Positions 8,614 to 17,854 of a stretch of 64,000 nt of DNA are shown piece after piece. The notes beneath the pieces were generated by a model. That model saw only the letters and a list, made by a program, of their open reading frames with translations. It ran no database searches and had not been told where the DNA came from. Numbering within the stretch: position 1 is the first letter of the stretch; each line of letters starts with the position of its first letter. This DNA is from Planococcus maritimus (GTDB lineage: Bacteria; Bacillota; Bacilli; Bacillales_A; Planococcaceae): contig NZ_CP016538.2 in assembly GCF_001687625.2 (NCBI RefSeq), positions 3,216,722-3,280,721 of the forward strand. Reading direction: 5' to 3'. A program made the translations under genes and the position numbers.

Positions 8614-9330
8614 TCAAAGATAAGGATCAAGACGATTAGCGTTTTCCGAGACTAAACGGTATTGATAGATGGGCCGGCCGACGCCGTAGGTCAAGTCTTC
8701 CTGCAAATAGCCGATGGCACTGAGGAATTTCAGGTATTTCCGTACGGAGACCCTGGAAATATGGGCTGACTGCGCCAATTCATCTGTCGAAAATACCCCA
8801 CCTTCATTTGCCAAGATCACTTTTTGAATGGTTTGCAAGGTCGCTTTTGTTAGTCCTTTCGGCAACGATTGGACAGTCGTTGCCGCCGAAGCCGGTTGCT
8901 GTTTTCTGCCGAGCAGGCTGTCGATCTCCTGCTGGCTAATTTGTTTATTGTCATGCAGTTTATGGAAATTGTCTTGGTATTGCAGGAGTGCTTCCTGGAA
9001 GCGGCTGAACTCGAAGGGCTTGATTAAATAATCGGAAGCCCCGAGCCTTAAGGCGTGCTGGATTTGCCGAATTTCAGAGGCCGCCGTGATCAAGATGACG
9101 TCGAGATCCAGCTGTTGTTCGCGGAGCATTTGCAAAAATTCGATACCAGTCAGGCCGGGCATATGGATGTCGAGCAGCACCAAATCGATGTCTGATTCAG
9201 CCAGGATCGCGATGGCATGCTGGGCGTTTTCGGCAGCACCGATCACCTCGAAACCTTCCATCCGCCCGACGAATTGCTGGTTCAAGGCAGCAACCATCGG
9301 GTCATCTTCTACTATCATTACTTTAATCAT
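8614..9330 (-). CDS. CitB/DctR-type response regulator
   Basis: About 238 residues from MIKVMIVEDD. The receiver domain has acidic residues D9/D10, phospho-acceptor D54 (LLDIHMPG) and K106 (LIKPF). The C-terminal helix-turn-helix (TDELAQSAHISRVSVRKYL) is of the type seen in MalR/CitB/DcuR regulators. The frame is open 25 codons upstream, but ATG 9330 has AGGGGTG before it and overlaps the kinase stop by 8 nt, giving translational coupling. It likely activates the adjacent dicarboxylate transporter gene. Confidence 0.93.
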   Translation of the reverse strand: MIKVMIVEDDPMVAALNQQFVGRMEGFEVIGAAENAQHAIAILAESDIDLVLLDIHMPGLTGIEFLQMLREQQLDLDVILITAASEIRQIQHALRLGASDYLIKPFEFSRFQEALLQYQDNFHKLHDNKQISQQEIDSLLGRKQQPASAATTVQSLPKGLTKATLQTIQKVILANEGGVFSTDELAQSAHISRVSVRKYLKFLSAIGYLQEDLTYGVGRPIYQYRLVSENANRLDPYL

Positions 9331-10936
9331 CGGTTTCACCCCTTGCTTCATACGGTAACACCAACTCAAACGTCGTGCCTTCGTTTTCCTCGGAAGCCAC
9401 TTCAATTGAGCCTTCGAGTTTATCTACGCTGTTTTTCACTAAATGCAACCCAAATCCGCGGTGGTAGCCCTCTTTACTAGAGACGCCCTTTTCGAACATC
9501 GTTTCCTGCAATTCTGTGTCAATGCCGGTTCCTGTATCGCTGATCGTGATCGTCAGTAATTCATCGATATAAGAAAAAGTGGCGTGCACCTGTTTATGTT
9601 CAGTCGCTTGGACATTGTCGATTGCGTTGTCGATCACATTGCCGATAATCGTAATTAGCTCGTGTGTGACCGCGGGATCGTCTGGTTTCGGGATATCGGT
9701 CTCGCAGCTGATTGAAAGATTAACTTGCGCTTCTCTCGCGAAACTGATTTTCCCGAGGATAAAGCCTGCCAACACCGGATCTTTGATGGAGCGCGTCACA
9801 TTTCCGACTTCCACAGCCTGATGTTGGACCAATTTTGCGATAAATTGCGACACTTGCTCGTATTGTTCCATTTTGATCAAGCCCAGCAAGACATGCAGTT
9901 GATTCATAAATTCGTGCGATTGCGCTCGCAAAGTTTCCGCATACATCTCGACACCGGTCAGCTGTTCGGCTAGCACATCGATTTCCGTCTTGTCCCGGAA
10001 TGTCACCATCGCACCGATCACTTGGCCATTCACTAGTAACGGCACTTGATTCGATAAAATCGACATTCCATTAAGCTCCTGCTCCTCATCCAAAACGGTG
10101 CGTTTTTCAACCAGCACATGGCTCGTCACAAGGCCTGGCAGAAATTCATGGATATCCTTTCCAATCGGTTCACGGCCTTTGAATCCTGCTTTTTCGAACA
10201 GCTCTCTCGCCGACCGGTTGGCAAGCATGATGCGTGCATGTTGATCGATTGCGATAACGCCTTCATAAACGGAATGAAGCATTTGGTTGCGCTCTTCGTG
10301 AATGCGCGCAATTTCTGGAGGCTCCAATCCAAATAGGCTCTTTTTAATATAACGCGCCAAAAACAAGGCGCCGAGAATCCCGAACAATAATCCGATCAAT
10401 GAGCCAATCCACAAGGTTCGTTGGTTTTGCTCAATCGCTGCTTCTACTTCCTCTAAGGAAATACCGACCGCGACTGCGCCGATTTGATTATCGCTTTCAT
10501 CAAAAACCGGTGTGAACGAACGGACCGATTGCCCGAGCGTCCCTTCCGCACGCGATGTATATTCTTCGCCTGCTATCACACGTTGTTCATCGCCTCCGGC
10601 AAACGCCTTGCCAACATTGTCCGGATTCGGATGCGATTTGCGGATACCGTCCATATCCATGACCACCACGAACAATACATCGGCTGCTTGTTGCACAGCC
10701 AGCGCGTAATCCTGGATATTTGCTTCCGCCGTTTCTTCCTCTAAGCCTTCTTGAATGACTTCTGACTCTGCCGCTGTCCGGGAAATGCTGATGGCTTTCC
10801 CTTCCAGTTGTCGTTCGATCCGATCGCCTGATGTATCGGCCACTAGTAGATTAGTGATTACCAGTGACATTAATACCACTAATAACACAAACAGGATAAT
10901 AATCGTATTCAATTTAAATCGTGATAAAAACGCCAT
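9323..10936 (-). CDS. CitA/DcuS-family sensor histidine kinase
   Basis: About 537 residues. An N-terminal membrane segment is followed by an extracellular PASC/Cache sensor (about residues 40-170), a second membrane segment (about 174-194), a cytoplasmic PAS domain, and a kinase core with SHEFMNQLH (phospho-histidine near residue 341) and HATPase boxes (NVIDNAID, DTGTGI, GFGLHLVKNSV). The sensor holds the carboxylate-binding type signature FVVVMDMDGIRKSHPNP. ATG 10936 is chosen because GAGGTG lies four bases before it. With the downstream regulator it forms a malate or citrate sensing pair. Confidence 0.94.
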   Translation of the reverse strand: MAFLSRFKLNTIIILFVLLVVLMSLVITNLLVADTSGDRIERQLEGKAISISRTAAESEVIQEGLEEETAEANIQDYALAVQQAADVLFVVVMDMDGIRKSHPNPDNVGKAFAGGDEQRVIAGEEYTSRAEGTLGQSVRSFTPVFDESDNQIGAVAVGISLEEVEAAIEQNQRTLWIGSLIGLLFGILGALFLARYIKKSLFGLEPPEIARIHEERNQMLHSVYEGVIAIDQHARIMLANRSARELFEKAGFKGREPIGKDIHEFLPGLVTSHVLVEKRTVLDEEQELNGMSILSNQVPLLVNGQVIGAMVTFRDKTEIDVLAEQLTGVEMYAETLRAQSHEFMNQLHVLLGLIKMEQYEQVSQFIAKLVQHQAVEVGNVTRSIKDPVLAGFILGKISFAREAQVNLSISCETDIPKPDDPAVTHELITIIGNVIDNAIDNVQATEHKQVHATFSYIDELLTITISDTGTGIDTELQETMFEKGVSSKEGYHRGFGLHLVKNSVDKLEGSIEVASEENEGTTFELVLPYEARGETDD

Positions 10937-11030
10937 GTGGCACCTCATTTTTTACTGCAGAAAAGTTCGTCTAATCAGTTGTATCTACTATAAGTCATAA
11001 TTTCCATAAAGAAAATCACTGGAATGAACT

Positions 11031-11062
11031 AAAAAAGCAGCTACAAATGTATGCAGCTGCTT
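11031..11062 (-). terminator. Terminator after the NAD(P)-binding oxidoreductase
   Basis: AAGCAGCT / AGCTGCTT stem with a 12-nt loop and a six-base T run on the minus strand, 15 bp past the stop at 11077. Confidence 0.8.
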
Positions 11063-11076
11063 GGCTTGTTAATAAT

Positions 11077-11694
11077 TCACGTCGCAATCCCAACAGACTT
11101 CTTGTCATAAGCTGGATCTTTCAGCGCCTTCAAAATAAAATGCGCCACGTCCGCACGTGGAATGGTTCTTGATTTCCCTGGTACACCTGTTTCTGCTTCC
11201 CGGTACTTTCCGCTAAAGGAATCATTGGTCAAGCCCATCGGCCGGACGATCGTATAATTCAGCCCTGCTTCTTCAATCGCATCAACAGCGGCGCGGTGAT
11301 CGATCAGCACTTGCTTTAATACGCCCATCATCACTTTCCCGCCAATGCCTGGGAGTTCATCGTTAATGCCCGCAGATGCCGTGTAGACGATGCGCTTGAC
11401 GCCATGCTGTTGCATGCCGGCCACAATGTTTTTCGCCATCGTTCGCAGGTCGTCTGATTTTTTCATACCTTGATTCGAACCTAAGCAAGACACCACTGCG
11501 TCATGTCCGGCAATCGCTGCGGCGACTTGTTCCACGTGGAACGCATCTCCTTGGACCACTGTTAAGTTCTCCCCCGTCACTTTTAATTTATCAGGAGTTC
11601 TCACGAACGCTGTCACATCAAAGCCTTGCTCCATAGCTTGTTGGACGACCAAACGGCCTACACCGCCCGTTGCCCCGAATACGATGATTTTCAT
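11077..11694 (-). CDS. NAD(P)H-binding atypical SDR oxidoreductase
   Basis: A 205-residue Rossmann protein with the NAD(P)-binding motif GATGGVGRLV at residues 8-17 and the atypical short-chain dehydrogenase middle region (DAVVSCLGSNQG, KRIVYTASAG). Proteins of this size (NmrA/YwnB-like, flavin-reductase-like) are often annotated as NAD(P)-dependent epimerase or oxidoreductase; the substrate cannot be inferred. RBS AAGGTGA precedes ATG 11694. It appears to be monocistronic and ends at a terminator. Confidence 0.85.
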   Translation of the reverse strand: MKIIVFGATGGVGRLVVQQAMEQGFDVTAFVRTPDKLKVTGENLTVVQGDAFHVEQVAAAIAGHDAVVSCLGSNQGMKKSDDLRTMAKNIVAGMQQHGVKRIVYTASAGINDELPGIGGKVMMGVLKQVLIDHRAAVDAIEEAGLNYTIVRPMGLTNDSFSGKYREAETGVPGKSRTIPRADVAHFILKALKDPAYDKKSVGIAT

Positions 11695-11750
11695 CAGGCT
11701 TCACCTTGCTTTCTTAGGATTTTATTCAAGTTATAACTGCTCGGAAAGAG

Positions 11751-12716
11751 TCAAAACGATTCGACACGGTCCGAAATCACCTGAACCGCCTCTACGAATT
11801 CCGTGACGAATGCTTCTCTGTCCACACTATGCAGCACGTGGACGTTCGGCTCTTTTCCTGTCCGATTCGTATAATCCACAACGGTCGCACCCGCTGTCAC
11901 ACCTTCGAGCGAAGTTTCCACAAAGCAGTCCTGTCCTTCAAACATTTCCGGTTTCAACAAACACATGACCGCACAGACATCGTGGAAATGCAGCACCTGG
12001 TCGTAATTCTCCTCATGAAAAGGCGTTCTCTTGATAACATCCAAATAATACGTGATAAGGCCATACGCCTTATCGGCAAATTCCGTGCCGATATCCAACA
12101 TGCCTTGCGCTTCTTCTAAGGTTACGAATGCTTTATGGGTCACATCCAAGCCGCTCATGACGACTGGCACCCCTGAGCGAAAGACGATTTCGACCGCGTG
12201 CGGGTCGACATACGCATTAAATTCAGCGGACGGCGACATATTGCCGCCCACTGCCGCTCCGCCCATCCACGAAATGCGCTCGATTTTCGGCTTGACTTCC
12301 GGATGCGCCAAGAGCAAGGCCGCCACATTCGTCAACGGGCCGGTCGCGACAATTGTCACTTTCTCTTCACTCGAAAGTAGAGTTTCCCGCATCGCGGCAA
12401 CCGCCGGACGAGCACTTACTGGCAAAGTCGGTGGCGGAAACTCGATATTTCCGAAACCACTTTCCCCGTGAATCTCTTCTGCCATCTCGAGTTCGCGGAA
12501 CATCGGCTGCTCCAAACCGCGTGCCACTTCCACATCCGCCCCGATATAACTCAAGAACGTGCGTGCATTGTAATTCGTCTTGTCCTGTGAAATATTCCCC
12601 GAACACGTTGTCACTAAGCGCACATCCAATTTGTCCTCATGCGCAAACGCCAAGGTCAGCATCATCGCATCGTCAATCCCCGGGTCTGTATCGATTATGA
12701 TCGGCAATCTGGCCAT
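11751..12716 (-). CDS. Nucleoside hydrolase (IUNH family)
   Basis: A 321-residue protein with the calcium-binding signature DTDPGIDDA at residues 9-17. Conserved blocks are ATGPLTNVA and EFNAYVDPHA, the latter supplying substrate and metal ligands. The enzyme cleaves the N-glycosidic bond of ribonucleosides to base and ribose for salvage. Length is normal for the family. RBS AAGGTGG is nine bases before ATG 12716. Whether it prefers purine or pyrimidine nucleosides cannot be settled here. Confidence 0.93.
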   Translation of the reverse strand: MARLPIIIDTDPGIDDAMMLTLAFAHEDKLDVRLVTTCSGNISQDKTNYNARTFLSYIGADVEVARGLEQPMFRELEMAEEIHGESGFGNIEFPPPTLPVSARPAVAAMRETLLSSEEKVTIVATGPLTNVAALLLAHPEVKPKIERISWMGGAAVGGNMSPSAEFNAYVDPHAVEIVFRSGVPVVMSGLDVTHKAFVTLEEAQGMLDIGTEFADKAYGLITYYLDVIKRTPFHEENYDQVLHFHDVCAVMCLLKPEMFEGQDCFVETSLEGVTAGATVVDYTNRTGKEPNVHVLHSVDREAFVTEFVEAVQVISDRVESF

Positions 12717-12843
12717 CCCTCAAAACCACCTTTTCTTCTCTAATAATGTTCAGTTTACGCTAGTCGGGGCGCGGAGTGAACTATTAGCCCCGGACCCCAA
12801 AAGCCACCACAGTCAGGGACGGTGATGGCTTTGCTGGTATGTA

Positions 12844-13443
12844 TTAATAAAATTCGATGATTACTTCTTCATACGCAGGAGTTTTAAGAAGTGCAGTTAA
12901 AATCTCTTCTGTATTTTTGTCTGCTTCTTCTAAAAATCCTTGCTCGATTTTCTCTTTTTCACGTTTTTCTGATTCAGCATTTATATCTTCTACAAATTTT
13001 TGAGAAGGATAATCAGAGAATAAATCGTCTTTTACATCTCTTATTTCCATATTTTCTATATCAGCTACGTTTTCAAGGATCACTGCTTTTGGAACTCTAA
13101 CTACCAATTCCTTTGTGTTCTCATTGTATGAAGTTTCAATTTCCGAGGCTTTTGATCCCGCTTTAATATACCCATCGTATTTGATTAATCTTATTGCTTC
13201 TGCAAATTTTATATCAGACATACCTGGCAAAGAAATGTTTTTATCGGTCTCGCTGATTATGACATTGCTATATTCATATTCAAGTGATGCCAATTCTGCA
13301 ATCTTTACTATTTGATCTTTTACCAAGGAGGCATCGGAACTACTGTTGTTGGTAACCTTGAAGAGATCCATTTGAGCAAATGCAAATAAAGCTCCCGCTA
13401 TTAAAATCAGGGCCACCAATACGCCCGCTGCAAACTTTTTCAT
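12844..13443 (-). CDS. DUF4230-like membrane-anchored protein
   Basis: A 199-residue protein with one N-terminal membrane segment (residues 5-24) and an exported body. It contains the pattern LASLEYEYSNVI and YDGYIKAG typical of DUF4230 proteins, followed by a lysine/glutamate-rich helical tail. No enzymatic residues are known for this family. It sits between the nucleoside hydrolase and a GNAT gene without obvious operon linkage. Function unknown. Confidence 0.75.
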   Translation of the reverse strand: MKKFAAGVLVALILIAGALFAFAQMDLFKVTNNSSSDASLVKDQIVKIAELASLEYEYSNVIISETDKNISLPGMSDIKFAEAIRLIKYDGYIKAGSKASEIETSYNENTKELVVRVPKAVILENVADIENMEIRDVKDDLFSDYPSQKFVEDINAESEKREKEKIEQGFLEEADKNTEEILTALLKTPAYEEVIIEFY

Positions 13444-13510
13444 CGTTTCATTCCCCCGTTATGTCTCTACTTAACTGCTTTCCTATTGATAGCCCGTTGC
13501 CACAACTTGC

Positions 13511-13999
13511 TTACACGTATTGAAAAATGAGTTCGCCTTCTTCTGTTCCCGCCGGCGCAAACGCCAATTTTTCGAGCAACTGAATGGAAGCGAGGTTTTG
13601 CGGAGAAGTTCCCGCTAAAATTTTGAGCCCCGGATACGATTGCTGGATCCACTGAATCATTGCCTGGACCGTTTCAAACGCATAGCCTCGTCGTTTAACA
13701 GCTGGATGGATGGTATAGCCAATCCAACAGGCATCCGCTTCCTTTTTAATAAACACATCCCCAAGTAAGGAGTCGTCGGCTTTATGGATAATGGCTAATT
13801 GGGCACCCTTTTCCACCGAGGGTTCTCTCACTAAAATTTCTTTATATTCTTCTCGAGTCAACCCTTTAAAATATTGAAATTCCATCCATTCGGGATTATT
13901 GCGGTATGTAATAAAAGCATCCAAATCGCTTTCAAGAAAAGGCCTGATGTAACACCTATCCGACTCAAATACAGCTTGCCTTTGATTGTCTTTCTCCAT
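13511..13999 (-). CDS. GNAT-family N-acetyltransferase (RimJ/RimL-like)
   Basis: A 162-residue protein resembling the RimJ/RimL branch of GNAT enzymes. It opens with SDRCYIRPFLESDLDAF, has the IGYTIHPAVKRRGYAFE acetyl-CoA site (RRGYA) and the NLASIQLLEKLAF closing helix. The family transfers acetyl groups from acetyl-CoA to amines such as protein N-termini or antibiotics; the acceptor is unknown. It lies 32 bp downstream of another GNAT gene and may share its transcript. Confidence 0.88.
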   Translation of the reverse strand: MEKDNQRQAVFESDRCYIRPFLESDLDAFITYRNNPEWMEFQYFKGLTREEYKEILVREPSVEKGAQLAIIHKADDSLLGDVFIKKEADACWIGYTIHPAVKRRGYAFETVQAMIQWIQQSYPGLKILAGTSPQNLASIQLLEKLAFAPAGTEEGELIFQYV

Positions 14000-14031
14000 C
14001 TTTTGCGTTCCTCCTCGTGGGCTTCCACCGC

Positions 14032-14823
14032 TTATGAGCGCGCTTGTATCTCTTTGATGCTTTTGCCATCCAAGAATGCATGACCCGTCTGCATATTCAA
14101 GACGGTCTCGAATCCAGCGCGGGCATACACTTTTTCGACCCGTTCGTTAATGGGATGCACCCACAATTTTTCTAGCTCCATCGCTTGTGCTTCCTTTTGT
14201 ATATATTCGAGCAACGCGCCGATTAACCCTTTTCCCCTGTACGCCTCAATGGTTGCGACACTTTCAACTCTCCCCTGGCTGCCGTGGACAAACAAGCAGG
14301 CAGAAGAACACGGGACGCCATCATATTTCAACACGTAATGGCGGTAGCGCGGATCATTGAATTCCGTCTCAAACGCTTTTTCGCGCACCGCTTTCCCGCC
14401 GAACTCTTCAATTTGGCATTCTACCGCCAACGCTTCTTCGTAATTGCGTTCGGTCACTCTTTCAATGGCAATGTGTTCATTGTACGGAATCGGAGTCAGT
14501 TGCTGGTTCCACAACTGAATCGGCTGTGAAAACTGTTCGATCTGAAACCCGCTTTCTTTCAATGTCCCGATAAAGGAGGTCAAAGACTCGATATTTCCCA
14601 AATAAAACCGGGGCGTGATTCCTGAGGCCCGGTAAAACGAAACGACTTCGCTAATGATTTTGTCAGGCTCATCCGGCGACCTGTTCACATAAGCGTGGTT
14701 GGCATCATAATAATCCGGCTGCTCGGGATTGCTGAACAACGCGCCCCAAGGCCGGTCGTGCTTGGTGGAGAAAGACTGCAATAACGCAAAGTCCAGCTCC
14801 TCTATCTGCTTTTCCAACTCCAT
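14032..14823 (-). CDS. GNAT-family N-acetyltransferase with extended N-terminal half
   Basis: 263 residues. The C-terminal half carries the acetyl-CoA loop VATIEAYRGKGLIGALLEYI and the VYARAGFETV helix. The N-terminal 120 residues look like a degenerate GNAT-like or substrate-recognition half, as in two-domain acetyltransferases. It is divergent from the SDR gene at 14945 and just upstream of a smaller GNAT gene. Acceptor unknown. Confidence 0.85.
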   Translation of the reverse strand: MELEKQIEELDFALLQSFSTKHDRPWGALFSNPEQPDYYDANHAYVNRSPDEPDKIISEVVSFYRASGITPRFYLGNIESLTSFIGTLKESGFQIEQFSQPIQLWNQQLTPIPYNEHIAIERVTERNYEEALAVECQIEEFGGKAVREKAFETEFNDPRYRHYVLKYDGVPCSSACLFVHGSQGRVESVATIEAYRGKGLIGALLEYIQKEAQAMELEKLWVHPINERVEKVYARAGFETVLNMQTGHAFLDGKSIKEIQARS

Positions 14824-14944
14824 GCCTTCTCCCCCTTTTTCGTTTTCATTCCCGTCTAAGTGATGGGTATCTAAATTTCCTCTAGCGAAGCGATTGCTAT
14901 ATACTGATTATACAGAATTTACTATGATATTTGGAGGAGATCAG

Positions 14945-15694
14945 ATGATGTTCGAAGACAAAGTGGTCATTGTAAATGGTGGAACGGATGGAATTGGCAA
15001 GGAAGTAGTTCGGTTCTTTTGCAAAGAAGGCGCTAGCGTTCACTTTACGGGAAGAGACAGTGACAAAGGCGCACAAGTTGAGAGTGACTGCGACGGAAAC
15101 GCTCACTTTCACCAAGTCGATAACAAAAATCCGGAAGAAATCGAAAACTTTTTTAACACACTTGAAACTGAAGGACAGACAATCGATATTCTCTTCAACA
15201 ACGCCGGCGTTCTGTCTACCGGAATGGGACCCTTGTCTCGCGTAAAGCTAGATGACTGGAATCAGTTGATTGCCGTCAATCAAACAGCAATTTTCCTTTA
15301 CATGAAATATGCGTTAGCCGTGATGGGCAAGCAAAAACATGGCGTCGTGATCAATAATGCCGCGATCCTTGGAAACGATAAAGTCAATCCGATGCTGCCA
15401 GCCTATAGCGGCACTAAAGCAGCGGTTGTTGCGATGACACAAAGCTCGGCCCTGCGATTTGCCAATCAAGGCATCCGCGTCAACTGCATCTCCCCCGGCC
15501 CAACAGAAACCGACCTGGCCATCAAAGCCTATGGCGGAAAAGAAAATTATGACAAGCAATCACAGGGTCATCCTAGAGGGAGTTACGGAAAAACGAGCGA
15601 GATCGCAGAAGTCGTGCTGTTCTTAGCCTCAGACAAGGCGTCTTATATAAACGGTGCGGAAATTGTTGTAGATGGTGGGTACTCGTTAAAATAA
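14945..15694 (+). CDS. Short-chain dehydrogenase/reductase (classical SDR)
   Basis: A 249-residue classical SDR. The cofactor motif GGTDGIG lies near residue 11, followed by NNAGV, the catalytic YSGTK (Tyr and Lys of YxxxK) and ISPGPTETD, with the usual C-terminal INGAEIVVDGGYS. It oxidises or reduces an alcohol/ketone with NAD(P)(H); the substrate is unknown. The frame opens 17 codons upstream, but GGAGGAG at 14933-14939 places initiation at ATG 14945. It is one of few plus-strand genes here and divergent from the GNAT pair. Confidence 0.93.
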   Translation: MMFEDKVVIVNGGTDGIGKEVVRFFCKEGASVHFTGRDSDKGAQVESDCDGNAHFHQVDNKNPEEIENFFNTLETEGQTIDILFNNAGVLSTGMGPLSRVKLDDWNQLIAVNQTAIFLYMKYALAVMGKQKHGVVINNAAILGNDKVNPMLPAYSGTKAAVVAMTQSSALRFANQGIRVNCISPGPTETDLAIKAYGGKENYDKQSQGHPRGSYGKTSEIAEVVLFLASDKASYINGAEIVVDGGYSLK

Positions 15695-15817
15695 ATAGAC
15701 TTAGGAAACAAGATAAGATTAGTTTAACCATTTGATGTAGAGCTATATTTTGCTGTCGGATGAAGCAAATTTATTTTTTACAGCCTTCCACAAGTAGCGC
15801 TTGATTAATTCAACAAA

Positions 15818-15859
15818 GCAAAAAGGTTCATTCTTCTCATTAAAAGAAGAATGAACCTT
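15818..15859 (-). terminator. Perfect 15-bp hairpin, probable terminator
   Basis: AAGGTTCATTCTTCT pairs perfectly with its complement across a seven-base loop (15823-15837 and 15845-15859). A short T-rich tract follows on the minus strand. It lies between the SDR gene and repeat R1b, a gap (15695-16159) in which I see no convincing gene. Confidence 0.6.
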
Positions 15860-15910
15860 CAAAGTGTTGAAGAACTCTGATAGACAGATATTAAATTGAA
15901 AGCTAACGAT

Positions 15911-16070
15911 CTTTTCGACATTCAAAAATCAATGACCTATTTAAGTATTTGGAGAAGCGTTTGCTCGACTCCTGTGGGACTAGCGGGTTTGAGAGACCCC
16001 GCAGGAACGCAGTGACGAGGAGGCTCGATTCCCGCCCCACGGAAAGCGAGCAATAAGCTTCGGAAAATAC
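15911..16070 (+). repeat. Dispersed structured repeat, family R1, copy b
   Basis: About 160 bp matching the 50153-50315 copy in the same orientation and the 8431-8560 copy inverted. Conserved edges are ATTCAAAAATCAATGACCTA at the left and AAGCTTCGGAAAATAC at the right. The interior is palindromic and GC-rich. Short open frames inside it are by-products of the repeat. Confidence 0.85.
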
Positions 16071-16159
16071 AACTACTTTACTTTCTCGACAAGCTAAAGG
16101 AAAATACATCCGCCTCAGGATTCTATTATAAGAAGGAAAAGGCAGGTGTTTTCTAAAAT

Positions 16160-17668
16160 CTAATTGTAATACAGGTTCTCAGTTGGATATACCGGATCAT
16201 TGGTGATGTCGATTCCAAGCTTCTTAAAGGTCTGTTCGTTTTCTCTATTCAATATAACCGTAGAGTGAGCCTGGGTGTCTTTTAAATGTGGCAATTGCTT
16301 ATAAGCCAGCTCTGAAGTAGGATTGGTGACCGCACTGATTGCCAGTGCAATGAGCACTTCATTGGCACTCAATGTCGGGACGCGGCTATTCAAATCATCA
16401 GTTTTCAACCGTTGAATCGTTTGTAAAATCACCGGCGATAACAAATCAATTTCATCGGAAATATTGGTCAATCTCTTCAACCCATTGAGAATCGCGGCTG
16501 CCGAAGCATCCATCAAAGTGGTCGTTCGACCGGTGATCATCTCGCCATTCGGCAGTTCTATCGCAATTACGGCTTGTAAATTCGTGCTATCAATTTGCGC
16601 TTGGACTTCTTTCGCATAATTACGCGCCGGCAATACAGGTGCCCGATCCTCTTTCTTCAAACCGGTCTCTTCTAGAATCACTTGCATGTGGCGTACACTG
16701 TCTTCATCGGCAAGCCCTTTTTTATAATCGTTCTCTACGACGAAACCGCGCCGAATGATTTCCTGCTTGGCAGATTCCTGGACAACCTGATCGTCAGTGA
16801 TACCCGATTTCAGGCGATTAACCCCCATATCAGTCGGTGAGCTGTAAACAGACTCTTTGCCGGTAATCCTTTCAATAATCCGTTTGATGACAGGAAATGT
16901 CTCAATATCACGATTGTAATTGACCGCTACTTTCTCATACGCTTCATAATGATAATTATCAATCATATTTACGTCTTTTAAATCGACGGTAGCCGCTTCA
17001 TAAGCGATGTTTACTGGGTGCTTTAACGGCAAGTTCCAAACCGGAAAAGTCTCAAACTTGGCATAGCCAACTTCATTTCCAAGTCTATTCTCGTGGTACA
17101 TTTGGTTAAGGCAGGTGGCAAGCTTTCCGCTTCCTGGGCCAGGGCCCGTTACCACTACGATTGGTTTTGTCGTTTTAATATAAGGATTCGTCGCAAATCC
17201 TTCTTCCCCAAGGACTGCCTCCACGTTTGCCGGATAACCTTCGATTTCGCGGTGAATACTGACGTTAATTCCACTTCTCTCAAGCTTAGTCATAAATACT
17301 TTGACTGTTGGCTGCCCCTGGTAACGGGTGATCAAGACACTGTTAACAGAAATGCCGTATGCCCGGTATTCATCGATTAAGCGCAGGACATCTTGGTCAT
17401 AAGTGATGCCGTAATCTTCCCGAACTTTGTTTCGTTCGATGTCTCCAGCATAGACACAGATAATGATTTCCGCCTTTTCTTTCAGTGTATGCAATAGTTT
17501 GATTTTGGCATCTTCATCAAATCCAGGCAACACGCGCTTGGCATGTTTGTCGCCTATCAATTTTCCGCCAAATTCCAAGTAGAGTTTATCGTACTGCTGC
17601 ACCCGCTCCAGGATGTAGGCTGATTGTTCCTGTAAATATTTCTCCGAATCAAATCCAATTTTTTTCAT
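16160..17668 (-). CDS. DUF1846 domain-containing protein
   Basis: About 502 residues, full length for the DUF1846 family, starting [16 protein letters not shown]. Landmarks are [15 protein letters not shown], the glycine-rich [19 protein letters not shown] near residue 175, and a long C-terminal alpha/beta part. The GPGPGSGK loop suggests nucleotide or phosphate binding, but the function is not established. The frame opens with a GTG at 17683, but AAGGTGG then overlaps it, so ATG 17668 is preferred. It marks the chromosomal side of the leftmost attachment-like repeat. Confidence 0.9.
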   Translation of the reverse strand: MKKIGFDSEKYLQEQSAYILERVQQYDKLYLEFGGKLIGDKHAKRVLPGFDEDAKIKLLHTLKEKAEIIICVYAGDIERNKVREDYGITYDQDVLRLIDEYRAYGISVNSVLITRYQGQPTVKVFMTKLERSGINVSIHREIEGYPANVEAVLGEEGFATNPYIKTTKPIVVVTGPGPGSGKLATCLNQMYHENRLGNEVGYAKFETFPVWNLPLKHPVNIAYEAATVDLKDVNMIDNYHYEAYEKVAVNYNRDIETFPVIKRIIERITGKESVYSSPTDMGVNRLKSGITDDQVVQESAKQEIIRRGFVVENDYKKGLADEDSVRHMQVILEETGLKKEDRAPVLPARNYAKEVQAQIDSTNLQAVIAIELPNGEMITGRTTTLMDASAAAILNGLKRLTNISDEIDLLSPVILQTIQRLKTDDLNSRVPTLSANEVLIALAISAVTNPTSELAYKQLPHLKDTQAHSTVILNRENEQTFKKLGIDITNDPVYPTENLYYN

Positions 17669-17801
17669 TAAGTTCAGTCCCACCTTCTATACTTCAAGCT
17701 CTCTTAACCCGAGTGATAAAACGCCTTAAGAGATACTTCCAAATAAAAATCCATTCTTTATCATTATAAATTTTTGAAAAAAAGTAAATCGGTCTAATTG
17801 T

Positions 17802-17826
17802 TTCATTTACTTATGATATGGTTCTC
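17802..17826 (-). repeat. Left attachment-like repeat (att3), mimic of the rlmH 3' end
   Basis: The minus strand reads GGAGAACCATATCATAAG followed by TAAATGA. This would encode the rlmH C-terminal residues GEPYHK-stop with a neighbouring codon change. It is near-identical to the repeat at 20370 and matches the true rlmH end at 29291-29316. The CATAAG core is the type of site used by SCC recombinases. Confidence 0.75.
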
Positions 17827-17854
17827 CGCAATATAACTAAGTGCAGTATGAAAA

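Noticed and set aside
11528..11543. TGTTCCACGTGGAACG as a parS site
   Set aside because: Two departures from the consensus, far from the origin and inside an unrelated oxidoreductase gene; it is probably a chance palindrome, kept only as a weak candidate.
12789..12831. Hairpin AAAGCCACCAC / GTGATGGCTTT as a terminator
   Set aside because: The stem is imperfect and no T run follows on either strand; it could still be an RNA hairpin but the support is too thin.
15743..15925. 60-residue minus-strand frame, thought of as a transposase fragment
   Set aside because: It runs through a perfect terminator hairpin, has no ribosome site and shows no recognisable transposase motif.
15903..16109. Short open frame inside repeat R1b (and similar ones in R1c, R3)
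   Set aside because: The frame exists only because the repeat sequence has few stops; there is no ribosome site and the other copies differ in frame integrity.
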